DNA of 5,176 bases from Anaerolineae bacterium. Its GTDB lineage: Bacteria; Chloroflexota; Anaerolineae; J102. Below, piece after piece: positions 1 through 5,176 of the stretch (within the stretch, counting starts at the first letter, position 1; each line of letters starts with the position of its first letter). Below the pieces are notes generated by a model that was not told the origin of the DNA, made no database searches, and worked only from the letters and a program-made list of their open reading frames with translations. The stretch is taken from NCBI GenBank assembly GCA_026992375.1, contig JALXAF010000307.1:1-5176 (forward strand), given 5' to 3'. Position numbers and translations under genes: made by a program.

Positions 1-269
1 CGGATGGTGTGATCATCATCTCCGACAGCGCCATCATCCAGGCCGTCCAGGGCGATCCCCAATTGGTCGATGGCGTCGCCGCTGGCGGCCAGCGTGGCGT
101 CTGTGACTTCGATGCCGAAGTACAGGCCCGCGTCGTCCCAACGCACGCGCGTGTTGGCGTTCAAATCTTGCGGATCGGGCGTCTCGCCGACGATTGAGTC
201 CATCTCTGTGCTGTCGATCTGGCGGGCGTTCAGTGCGTTCCACTCATCCAGATAGCCATCGATCTTGTT
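1..269 (-). other. CBM9-like (DOMON-type) domain, N-terminal part only
   Basis: Residues 690-778 start with KIDGYLDEW, the usual opening of family 9 carbohydrate-binding-like domains (IDGxLDEW). They continue with VRWDDAGLYFGIEVTD, matching the 'W D..gLYv.v.V.D' strand pair, and then QLGIALDGLDDG with an Asp-rich GDDDHTI segment, matching the 'yLD.....g..gy..dD..f' part of the family. The domain is cut by the window edge. Known: relatives bind sugars or haem, or serve only as attachment modules. Which applies here cannot be told from a partial domain. Confidence 0.68.
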
Positions 270-2336
270 GCGCCATTGCGGATTGGCGTTCAGGCGGCGA
301 TCCGGCTCGCTGTAACGCAGGATGTCTCCCCGCAATCCGACCGCGTACGCCAGATTGCGGTCGAAAACATCCAGCCCGTAAAGATTGGCGTCGGTGGGAG
401 CTTCCTGCTTGGTCCAGACGCCGCCGCCATCTTCGGTGAATCGTATCTCGGCGTCGTAGCCAACGACCCACCCTTCTTTTTCATTGACCATTTCGATCTT
501 CTGCAGCCGGGAGACATCTTCATCCAGCAGCACGGGGCGCCATCCTGCGGGATCGTTCAGGGCGTCGGGGTTGAAGATGACCAGCCCTTCTTTGCACGGG
601 CCGTCCTGGTAGGCTTCCGAACAACCCGCCAGCCAGACATAGTCCAGCTTGCCGTCGTTGTCGATATCGAGCGCATCGACGCCGGAATTGAAGAAGAATG
701 TGCCGCTGCCGAAAACAGGAAGCGGATATCCGCGCCAGTGTCGCCCCGCGTCCACGGTGTAGTCGAACAGCGCCTTTTTTGTCGAGACCGCACCCTGCCA
801 TGAGTTGATCATATCCAGATCCAGGTGCGTTCGTCCCACGCCATTGTCGAAGGCCCCCTCCCAGTGGACGCCGTCTTCGGTGAAGTAGTTGTAATTGCGG
901 CTCACCGCAACGCCCGAGGCCGCGGTTGTCATGGCGATGTCGTAGATCGATTTGCCCCAGCCCGGCACGGTCTCACGCGTCCAGGTCTGGCCGCCATCGG
1001 TGGTGTGGACGACGAGCTCGTTACGGCCCGCCGCGTGGCAATCCTGCGGGTCGCCGGGCGCACATGAGATGCCATGGAGCGCCTTGCCGCGGCTATCCGC
1101 CTCGGATGGGACGATATCTGGGTTGCTCGCCAGCTCCGAGTGGATTTCCCGCCAGGAAAATCCGCCGTCCTGCGTTTTCATAATCTGCAAATCCTGCCCG
1201 ACCACATACGCATCCTGCTTCGTGACTGCGGTGACGTTGTAGAACCAGGGGAACAGCCCGGAGACGGGCGCTGACCATCCTGCGCCGCCGTCCGCCGACT
1301 TCCAGATGAACCAACTGGGCGTGTCTGGCGCATAGCCCCAATCGGGATAGTTGTTTGAGGTCATAACATAGCCGCCCGTCCAGATGTGTGCGGCGTCGCT
1401 CAGCGCCAGGGCGTGAAGATGATAGCCCTCATCCCCCTTGTTGGCCGACCATGACTGGCCGCCGTTGGTCGTGCTGGCGATGCGCCCGTCCAGCCCCACC
1501 AGCCAGCCGATCTGATCCTGCTTGGGAGCCATCTCGATGTCGGTGATGTTGAACCAAAGCGACGCCAGCTTGGCCCAGGTCGCTCCCATGTCGGCGCTGA
1601 AATAAACCTGCCCGTAGGAGCCCGCCGCCCAGGCTTTATCGCCGTAGATGTAGATATCGGCAAGATTATCGGATGAGGGGATGACGCCGGTGCGAGGCGT
1701 CCAGGAATCCCCGCCATCGGAAGTGGCCAGCAGCACGCCGCCATCGCCCGCAGCGATGCCGTGAACGCCGTCAGGGAACATGGCGATGGCGTTGAGATTC
1801 GTCGTGACGCCGCTGTTCAGCGTGGTCCAAGTGGCTCCGCCATCGTTGGTGCGGGCCAGCAGTCCGTTGTCGCCCGCAATCCATACCTTGACGCCGCCGA
1901 CCGTGGCGATGTCATTGATGGTTTCACTCGTCCCCGCGTCCACCGGCTCCCAGGCGGCTCCTCTATCTTGCGATTTGATGACGACGCCCTGGTCGCCCGC
2001 GGCCCACAGGGTGTTGGACGCCGCCGCCAATGCGTGCAAATCGGCGTCCCCCGCAGCCTGATAATGCCAATAGACGCCGCCGTCAGTAGAGCTGATGACC
2101 ATGCCTTCAGCGCCCACGCCAACGATGGCGTTTTCGTCGAAGGCGTGGAAGTCGTAGACGGCTCCTTCCGTGCGCCATACTCGCTCCCAATGGCCTTGCG
2201 AATTCGTCTTTTTTGCGTCGGCCCGAGGGGCCTTCGATGCAGACATGGCGAAGGATGTCTTTTGGTTGACTCTCGCGAACAGCGCCGCGAGGATGATGAT
2301 TGTCATGGATAGGAAAAGCCATAGCGTGCGTTTCAT
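1..2336 (-). CDS. Secreted Ycf48/BNR-repeat beta-propeller protein with CBM9-like C-terminal domain (3' end outside window)
   Basis: Seen: one open frame of 778 codons from ATG at 2336-2334 to the window edge, without a stop. The start is nearly forced, because an in-frame TGA lies two codons upstream (2345-2343); GGAG at 2351-2348 is 11 nt upstream. Residues 1-30 form a signal peptide (KR, then hydrophobic LWLFLSMTIIILAALFA; possible cleavage after S-F-A30, no lipobox Cys). A basic, Ser/Ala-rich linker runs to about residue 55. Twelve DGGxxW-type motifs follow at residues 85, 124, 165, 207, 249, 291, 349, 390, 447, 488, 529 and 636, many preceded by a strand with AAGD/VG. Residues 557-565 read DIDNDGKLD, a calcium-loop-like site. 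From residue 692 (IDGYLDEW) a CBM9-like fold begins. Known: Ycf48/HCF136 and sialidase-type BNR motifs mark beta-propellers. Inference: an exported binding or scaffold protein; no sialidase active-site set is visible, so I do not call an enzyme. Confidence 0.88.
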   Translation of the reverse strand, partial: MKRTLWLFLSMTIIILAALFARVNQKTSFAMSASKAPRADAKKTNSQGHWERVWRTEGAVYDFHAFDENAIVGVGAEGMVISSTDGGVYWHYQAAGDADLHALAAASNTLWAAGDQGVVIKSQDRGAAWEPVDAGTSETINDIATVGGVKVWIAGDNGLLARTNDGGATWTTLNSGVTTNLNAIAMFPDGVHGIAAGDGGVLLATSDGGDSWTPRTGVIPSSDNLADIYIYGDKAWAAGSYGQVYFSADMGATWAKLASLWFNITDIEMAPKQDQIGWLVGLDGRIASTTNGGQSWSANKGDEGYHLHALALSDAAHIWTGGYVMTSNNYPDWGYAPDTPSWFIWKSADGGAGWSAPVSGLFPWFYNVTAVTKQDAYVVGQDLQIMKTQDGGFSWREIHSELASNPDIVPSEADSRGKALHGISCAPGDPQDCHAAGRNELVVHTTDGGQTWTRETVPGWGKSIYDIAMTTAASGVAVSRNYNYFTEDGVHWEGAFDNGVGRTHLDLDMINSWQGAVSTKKALFDYTVDAGRHWRGYPLPVFGSGTFFFNSGVDALDIDNDGKLDYVWLAGCSEAYQDGPCKEGLVIFNPDALNDPAGWRPVLLDEDVSRLQKIEMVNEKEGWVVGYDAEIRFTEDGGGVWTKQEAPTDANLYGLDVFDRNLAYAVGLRGDILRYSEPDRRLNANPQWRNKIDGYLDEWNALNARQIDSTEMDSIVGETPDPQDLNANTRVRWDDAGLYFGIEVTDATLAASGDAIDQLGIALDGLDDGAVGDDDHTI
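414..2159 (-). repeat. Twelve-copy Ycf48/BNR-like protein repeat array within the secreted protein
   Basis: The DNA encodes degenerate repeats, residues about 60-641, each ending in a turn of the form (T/S/Q)(D/E)(G/x)GxxW, such as STDGGVYW, RTNDGGATW, TSDGGDSW, TTNGGQSW, TQDGGFSW and TTDGGQTW. The first six motifs lie 39-42 residues apart (117-126 bases). Motifs 6 to 7 and 8 to 9 are 58 and 57 residues apart, showing insertions of about 16 residues. Motifs 11 and 12 are 107 apart. Weaker copies are SQDRGAAW, SADMGATW, TEDGVHW and VDAGRHW. The spacing fits one blade per repeat of one or two beta-propellers. The copies differ enough at the base level to look old rather than recently duplicated. 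Confidence 0.85.
642..668 (-). other. Calcium-binding-loop-like motif DxDxDGxxD in the propeller protein
   Basis: Residues 557-565 read D-I-D-N-D-G-K-L-D, preceded by GVDAL and followed by YVWLAG. This matches the Asp-rich loop of FG-GAP/VCBS repeats and EF-hand-like loops (DxDxDGxxD). It sits in the 107-residue gap between motifs 11 and 12, so it may be an inserted FG-GAP-type blade. The pattern is seen directly; calcium binding is inferred. Confidence 0.55.
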
Positions 2337-2347
2337 TATGTGTCACA

Positions 2348-2352
2348 CTCCG
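2348..2352 (-). promoter_or_regulatory. Weak ribosome binding site of the secreted propeller gene
   Basis: On the minus strand CGGAG precedes ATG 2336 by 11 bases (bases 2347-2337 between them). The GGAG core is good but the spacing is longer than the usual 5-9. It is the only purine-rich candidate near this start. Confidence 0.4.
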
Positions 2353-2434
2353 GGAATGTTGGTTTGCAGTGAGGACGCTAGCATCCGATTGACGCTGCAT
2401 CCTCCTGATTGCAGATGGGGTGTTTGGGGGCAGT

Positions 2435-2463
2435 ATGGTAGCAAAAAGGCGCAACAGCTCCAA
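2435..2463 (-). promoter_or_regulatory. Candidate promoter for the secreted propeller gene
   Basis: On the minus strand TTGGAG (2463-2458) and TACCAT (2440-2435) are separated by exactly 17 bases and match sigma-70-type -35 and -10 boxes at 3 of 6 and 4 of 6 positions. The start codon lies about 100 bases downstream. The match is weak and could be chance. It is the best candidate I found in the 236-base gap that separates this gene from the sugar transferase. Confidence 0.25.
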
Positions 2464-2466
2464 ACT

Positions 2467-2476
2467 CCAGCGCTGG
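2467..2476. repeat. Perfect 10-bp palindrome CCAGCGCTGG
   Basis: CCAGCGCTGG is identical on both strands and lies just upstream of the candidate -35 box of the propeller gene. It has the size of a small dimeric repressor or activator site, but it could be chance. No T-run follows on either strand, so it is not an intrinsic terminator. Confidence 0.3.
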
Positions 2477-2572
2477 CGCAAGACGACTCTTAGAGAGTGC
2501 ATCCGGGCGAGATGACAGTTTATTCATTCCCAACGCCTTCACCGCATCCCCCGGGTAGTGGCGCCCCAAAGT

Positions 2573-3991
2573 TCAGTATGCGCCCTTTCCTTTTAGCACC
2601 ACGACGATGGTTTTCGCCAATATCTGGATATCGAGCAAGGGCGAGTAGTGGCTGATGTAGTACAGATCATCCTCTGTGTGCAGGTGCATGGGCTTATCGC
2701 TGCGCCCGCTGATCTGCCACCAGCCAGTGATGCCCGGCGGCACGGCGAAACGCTTGTGCTGCCATGATTCGTAGCTCTCGACGATGAACGGCAGCTCGGG
2801 CCTGGGCCCCACCATGCTCATGTCTCCCTTCAGCACATTGAACAACTGGGGCAGCTCGTCCAGACTCGTGCGACGGATGAATCTCCCCACCCGGGTGATG
2901 CGGGGATCATCCGGGCGCTTGTGGATGATCTTGCCGTCCTCGGTGGTTTGGATGACCTCGCTCAGCCGCTTGTCCGCGTCTTGCACCATCGATCGGAATT
3001 TGTACACCTTGAAGATGCGCCCGTTCTCTCCCACGCGATCCTGCTTGAGGATGGCCGGGCCGGGAGAATCTAGCTTGATGGCGATGGCGATGATGAGCAT
3101 GACGGGCCACAGAATCAGCAGGCTTATCGAAGCGACAGCGAGATCGAACAGCCGCTTGACCACTCGATCGAATCCATCGATAACCGGCTCTTTCAGCCCC
3201 ATCACGGGGATGCCGTCCCAGTCCTCCATCGTCACCCGAAAAAACGCCAGATCCAGCACGTCGGGGACCATGAAAACCCGCACCGGGCGTTCGTACAGAC
3301 GCAAAATAGTCTCGCTCAAAGCCTGATGCGCCCTGAGCGGAAGCGCGAACACTACGTGATCGATGTTCTCTTCATCTACGATGGAGACAGCTTCATCCAG
3401 CCTACCCAGTACCTTTGCGTGTTCGAACGACTTTCCGATCTTTTCTGGATTGTCATCGACATAGCCCACCAGTTGCAGCCCGGTCCATTCCTGCGCTCTG
3501 ATCTTCTCAGCCACAGCGCGCCCGATGTTGCCTGCGCCGATGATGAGGATGCGTTTGGGGCTGAGCTGCCGGGCGCCCGCCCAGCGCAACGCCAGCCGCA
3601 TCGTCCATCTGTATCCCACCAAGAAGACGAACTCAGCCAGAATGAAGTAAATGAACATCAGTCGGGGCGTGTCCCGATAGGAAAGGTAAAGCGCCCCTGC
3701 GAAGACGAACGCAGCCAAACTGATGGCCAATGACAGCGTCCTCAATTCATCCGCCGCCCGCAGCGTGTTGCGGGCGTCATAGACGTTGATCAAAAAGAAC
3801 ACCGCCGTCCAGATCACCACGACCGTGACGTAAAGGCCCGCATCGATTGTAATGTCCTTTTCGGTGAGAGGAATCCCCAAAGGCCACTGTAGCCGCGCCT
3901 GATAAGCGACAAAAAGCGCCAGCAGCGTGAGCGCCATATCGCTGAGATAGGCGAAGATGATATAATTAGCGTCCTCCTCTCTTCTTAACAT
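2573..3991 (-). CDS. Polyprenyl-phosphate sugar-1-phosphate transferase (WbaP/WcaJ-type, exopolysaccharide priming enzyme)
   Basis: This 472-residue membrane enzyme should move a sugar-1-phosphate from a nucleotide sugar to undecaprenyl phosphate, the first step of exopolysaccharide, capsule or O-antigen assembly. Hydrophobic segments lie near residues 11-30, 51-70, 86-105 and 110-127. A Rossmann-like CoA_binding_3 domain follows (IIGAGNIG at 150-157, VGYVDDNP at 175-182). The C-terminal catalytic domain starts at KRLFD (279-283), with a membrane-hairpin segment at 284-306, SPGP (309-312), YKFRSM (330-335), the LDELPQ Asp378-Glu379 pair that is catalytic in the family, GDMSMVGPRP (389-398), PGITGWWQISGR (419-430) and DLYYI (442-446). 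Length and order are normal and all key residues are present. The sugar (glucose, galactose or another) cannot be told. MLRR at the N-terminus resembles homologues as I remember them and supports this start, although no Shine-Dalgarno precedes it. Confidence 0.95.
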   Translation of the reverse strand: MLRREEDANYIIFAYLSDMALTLLALFVAYQARLQWPLGIPLTEKDITIDAGLYVTVVVIWTAVFFLINVYDARNTLRAADELRTLSLAISLAAFVFAGALYLSYRDTPRLMFIYFILAEFVFLVGYRWTMRLALRWAGARQLSPKRILIIGAGNIGRAVAEKIRAQEWTGLQLVGYVDDNPEKIGKSFEHAKVLGRLDEAVSIVDEENIDHVVFALPLRAHQALSETILRLYERPVRVFMVPDVLDLAFFRVTMEDWDGIPVMGLKEPVIDGFDRVVKRLFDLAVASISLLILWPVMLIIAIAIKLDSPGPAILKQDRVGENGRIFKVYKFRSMVQDADKRLSEVIQTTEDGKIIHKRPDDPRITRVGRFIRRTSLDELPQLFNVLKGDMSMVGPRPELPFIVESYESWQHKRFAVPPGITGWWQISGRSDKPMHLHTEDDLYYISHYSPLLDIQILAKTIVVVLKGKGAY

Positions 3992-4005
3992 TTTATTCGA
4001 GTCGC

Positions 4006-4011
4006 ATTATC
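4006..4011 (-). promoter_or_regulatory. Candidate -10 box close to the sugar transferase start
   Basis: GATAAT on the minus strand (5 of 6 to TATAAT) lies 14 bases upstream of ATG 3991. Transcription would begin only about 7-8 bases before the start codon, giving a nearly leaderless mRNA, in keeping with the missing Shine-Dalgarno. No -35 box fits at 16-18 bases; TTGACG at 4043-4038 is 26 bases away, too far. It may be chance. Confidence 0.3.
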
Positions 4012-4019
4012 CTGAGATG

Positions 4020-4050
4020 TTGACATGAGGATGGCTTCGTCAATTATTGT
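4020..4050 (+). promoter_or_regulatory. Candidate promoter for the thioesterase gene
   Basis: A perfect -35 hexamer TTGACA lies at 4020-4025. Possible -10 boxes are AATTAT at 4042-4047 (16-base spacer, 4 of 6) or TATTGT at 4045-4050 (19-base spacer, 4 of 6). Either would give a leader of roughly 135 bases. The -35 is convincing; the -10 is weak. Confidence 0.4.
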
Positions 4051-4067
4051 AAATCGTTCCTCCTCAT
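4025..4067. repeat. Nested inverted repeats in the divergent promoter region
   Basis: ATGAGGA at 4025-4031 is the exact reverse complement of TCCTCAT at 4061-4067. Between them CAAT-T-ATTG at 4041-4049 is a second inverted repeat with almost the same centre (4045 against 4046). They overlap the candidate thioesterase promoter, so an operator is conceivable; the arms are short and chance is possible. Confidence 0.3.
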
Positions 4068-4178
4068 ATTGGAAATTTTGCCGGAGCATTCTCGAATTCG
4101 CGGACACTTATCCCCCCTTCTTCCTTTCGAGACGTTCATCTTTGTAATCCTTATTTGGCTGTTCCATTACAATTTTTC

Positions 4179-4185
4179 AAGGAGA
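4179..4185 (+). promoter_or_regulatory. Ribosome binding site that fixes the thioesterase start
   Basis: AAGGAGA lies 8 bases upstream of ATG 4194. This strong match decides the start: the frame is open further upstream to a TTG at 4155, but that TTG lacks a comparable site and would put this Shine-Dalgarno inside the coding region. Confidence 0.85.
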
Positions 4186-4193
4186 CAGTAGCC

Positions 4194-4736
4194 ATGAGCG
4201 AAGTCGACCTTCGGCCCAAACCTGCGTGCGAATCTTATTCCGAGATGACGGAGATCGTATTGCCGTCACACACCAACCCCTTGGGCACAGCCTTCGGCGG
4301 CCAGGTGATGGCATGGATCGACATCTGCGCTGGCATTGCCGCCCAACGCCACGCCCGCCAGGTGGTGGTGACGGCCAGTATGGATGATCTTCATTTTCGC
4401 TCGCCTATCCATCAGGGTGAATTCGTGGTGCTCAAAGCCCAGGTGAATCGCTCATTCCGCACCAGCATGGAAGTAGGCGTGCGAGTCGAGGCGGAAAATC
4501 CCCTTTCGGGCGAGCGACGACACTGCTCCTCGGCGTACCTCACCTTTGTGGCGTTGGATGTCCACGGCGCCAGGGTTCCTATCCCTCCCCTCATCCCCGA
4601 AACGGATGACGAGAAACGCCGTTATAAAGAAGCGGAGGAACGGCGGCGTTATCGTCTGGAGCGAAAGAATCTGGAGCGAGATGTGGTGCGGCGCGCCCAT
4701 GCTCCCCTGAGCAAGGAATCAGAAGCCGCCCAATAA
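4194..4736 (+). CDS. Acyl-CoA thioesterase, hotdog fold (YkhA/YciA/BACH type)
   Basis: This 180-residue cytoplasmic enzyme should hydrolyse acyl-CoA to free fatty acid and CoA; chain-length preference cannot be told. The single hotdog domain covers about residues 15-122. PSHTNPLGTAFGGQVMAWID (24-43) contains the family's Asn/FGG...WxD signature (N28, F34-G35-G36, D43) at the start of the central helix. VTASMDDLHFRSPIHQGE (59-76) and later SSAYLTFVALD (112-122) are the typical strands. PIPPLIPETDDEKRRYKEAEERRRYRLE is followed by a basic, Arg/Glu-rich helical tail (about 138-165), usual for YkhA-like members. The length is normal for a one-domain member, which would assemble into hexamers as relatives do. 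The gene stands alone on its strand and runs 18 bases into the convergent phosphoesterase gene. Confidence 0.93.
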   Translation: MSEVDLRPKPACESYSEMTEIVLPSHTNPLGTAFGGQVMAWIDICAGIAAQRHARQVVVTASMDDLHFRSPIHQGEFVVLKAQVNRSFRTSMEVGVRVEAENPLSGERRHCSSAYLTFVALDVHGARVPIPPLIPETDDEKRRYKEAEERRRYRLERKNLERDVVRRAHAPLSKESEAAQ

Positions 4737-5176
4737 CGGATCGCGTTCGCGTATGTACGATTCGCGTCCCGTCGCCCGTTTGTACGCCTCGAACTCCTCC
4801 CGGATGGAGAACGCCCCTTGGGGCAGGTTCGCGCGCCGCCACTGGAAAAAGTTAGAGATTTCCCGCTCCGCCGTCACCAGCTCCCAGTAAAACAATTCCG
4901 AGATGACGCCGCCCGCCGCCAACATGCCGCTGGCGTAGTATCCCTCCAGCGCCGGACGACGATCATAAGGGATACGATAGTGCATGACCCGCCAGCCGCC
5001 GGGGATGGGTGAGGAGGGCGCACTTTCGATGATTGCGAATTGCGCTCGCACGTCGCCGTTCAGGGGTTGTCCCACACTTCCCGGATTGATGACATGCCAC
5101 ACGCGGGGATTTTGCTGGTGCGCTTCTTCCAGAAAGAAGACGGGGTTGCCTGTTCCCGCCTCCTCGCTGCGGCGTT
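4719..5176 (-). CDS. Metallophosphoesterase, C-terminal part (5' end outside window)
   Basis: Seen: an open frame from the right edge to TGA at 4721-4719, at least 151 residues. It holds HVINPGSVGQPLNGDVRAQF (complement of about 5096-5037). INPGSVGQPxxGDxRAxxA is the hallmark after the metal-binding GHTH motif in YfcE/MJ0936-like calcineurin-type phosphoesterases (Metallophos_2). GHTH itself and the N-terminal metal ligands (DxH, GDxxD, GNHD) must lie beyond the edge, so activity cannot be judged. Further on, RIPYDRRPALEGYYASGM fits the 'Yd...' strand and helix that end the fold. The remaining tail of about 80 residues (ELFYWELVTAEREISNFFQW onward) is longer than in minimal members. The GTG at 5102-5100 is an internal Val codon, since the frame continues upstream. 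Substrate unknown: phosphodiester or nucleotide. Confidence 0.8.
   Translation of the reverse strand, partial: RRSEEAGTGNPVFFLEEAHQQNPRVWHVINPGSVGQPLNGDVRAQFAIIESAPSSPIPGGWRVMHYRIPYDRRPALEGYYASGMLAAGGVISELFYWELVTAEREISNFFQWRRANLPQGAFSIREEFEAYKRATGRESYIRERDPLLGGF

Larger units (their letters stand above)
2337..2572. other. Intergenic region with four GCATCC copies
   Basis: This gap follows the stop of the sugar transferase and precedes the start of the propeller gene, both on the minus strand. It contains the hexamer GCATCC (GGATGC on the transcribed strand) at 2381, 2397, 2499 and 2544. It also has a perfect 10-bp palindrome, a small inverted repeat ACTCT-TAG-AGAGT near 2486-2498 and a weak candidate promoter. 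I see no hairpin with a T-run that would end transcription of the sugar transferase. A 63-codon frame here (2569-2378, minus) shows no recognisable features and I do not call it a gene. Confidence 0.6.
3992..4193. other. Divergent, AT-rich promoter region
   Basis: These 202 bases separate the divergently transcribed sugar transferase (minus) and thioesterase (plus). They are visibly richer in A and T than the genes. They contain TTGACA on the plus strand, GATAAT on the minus strand, a 7-bp inverted repeat (4025-4031 and 4061-4067) around a smaller one (4041-4049), and a seven-codon minus-strand frame at 4067-4044. I see no tRNA, riboswitch or terminator. Confidence 0.6.

Noticed and set aside
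276..803. A 175-codon plus-strand frame inside the secreted protein gene
   Set aside because: It lies opposite a clearly coding frame with repeats and a domain, shows no recognisable motif, and arises from the GC-rich codon pattern of the real gene.
1761..2312. A 183-codon plus-strand frame opposite the propeller repeats
   Set aside because: Same reason: its sequence mirrors the repeated codons of the minus-strand gene and no ribosome binding site or domain was seen.
2378..2569. A 63-codon minus-strand frame in the gap between the two large minus-strand genes
   Set aside because: Nothing in the translated sequence is recognisable, no clear ribosome binding site was seen, and the frame crosses the likely promoter region.
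2784..3733. Two plus-strand frames of 180 and 135 codons opposite the sugar transferase
   Set aside because: The minus strand carries all motifs of the transferase family; the opposite frames have Arg/Ser-rich shadow composition.
3961..3966. A perfect TATAAT on the plus strand
   Set aside because: It lies inside the sugar transferase coding region with no matching -35 box at 16-18 bases, and is far from the thioesterase start.
4168..4173. TACAAT as a -10 box just before the thioesterase ribosome binding site
   Set aside because: The transcript would start at about the Shine-Dalgarno itself, and the only -35-like sequence (TTGTAA) is 20 bases away.
4155..4193. An upstream TTG start adding 13 residues to the thioesterase
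   Set aside because: The Shine-Dalgarno AAGGAGA sits correctly for ATG 4194, and the added residues do not look like part of the family.
4742..4751. CGCG-TT-CGCG as a terminator hairpin between the convergent genes
   Set aside because: The stem is four pairs with a two-base loop and no T-run on either strand; it lies within the phosphoesterase coding region.
5100..5102. A GTG start making the phosphoesterase a 127-residue complete gene
   Set aside because: The frame stays open to the window edge, and the NPGSVGQ motif so close to a start would mean the loss of every upstream metal ligand; a gene cut by the window is simpler.

Overview
The window is about 5.2 kb of fairly GC-rich bacterial DNA holding four protein genes and no RNA gene, CRISPR array or mobile element that I can see. 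The gene types (a large secreted repeat protein with a carbohydrate-binding-like tail, a WbaP/WcaJ-type sugar transferase starting MLRR..., a YkhA-like acyl-CoA thioesterase and a metallophosphoesterase with an NPGSVGQP motif) and their style fit an environmental bacterium, perhaps of the Chloroflexota. That placement is a guess from protein flavour, not a demonstrated assignment.

Layout from left to right. (1) Positions 1-2336, minus strand: a long exported protein whose 3' end lies beyond the left edge. I read 778 codons without a stop: a signal peptide, then twelve Ycf48/HCF136/BNR-like motifs of the type (T/S)xDGGxxW, then a calcium-loop-like DxDxDGxxD insert before the last motif, then the beginning of a CBM9-like domain. 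(2) Positions 2337-2572: a 236-base gap with a weak candidate promoter, a 10-bp palindrome and four copies of GCATCC. (3) Positions 2573-3991, minus strand: a complete polyprenyl-phosphate sugar-1-phosphate transferase, the priming enzyme of an exopolysaccharide or other surface glycan. (4) Positions 3992-4193: an AT-rich divergent promoter region with a perfect TTGACA on the plus strand and nearly concentric inverted repeats. (5) Positions 4194-4736, plus strand: a hotdog-fold acyl-CoA thioesterase with a good ribosome binding site. (6) Positions 4719-5176, minus strand: the C-terminal part of a metallophosphoesterase, 5' end beyond the right edge, overlapping the thioesterase tail-to-tail by 18 bases.

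The sugar transferase and the secreted propeller/CBM9-like protein lie in the same direction and could both serve the cell surface (glycan synthesis and an exported, possibly glycan-binding protein), but the gap between them suggests the second has its own promoter. The thioesterase and phosphoesterase look like ordinary housekeeping genes. I see no clear evidence of a new defence or mobile system. The most unusual items are the architecture of the secreted protein, the GCATCC copies upstream of it, and the apparent absence of a Shine-Dalgarno sequence before the sugar transferase.
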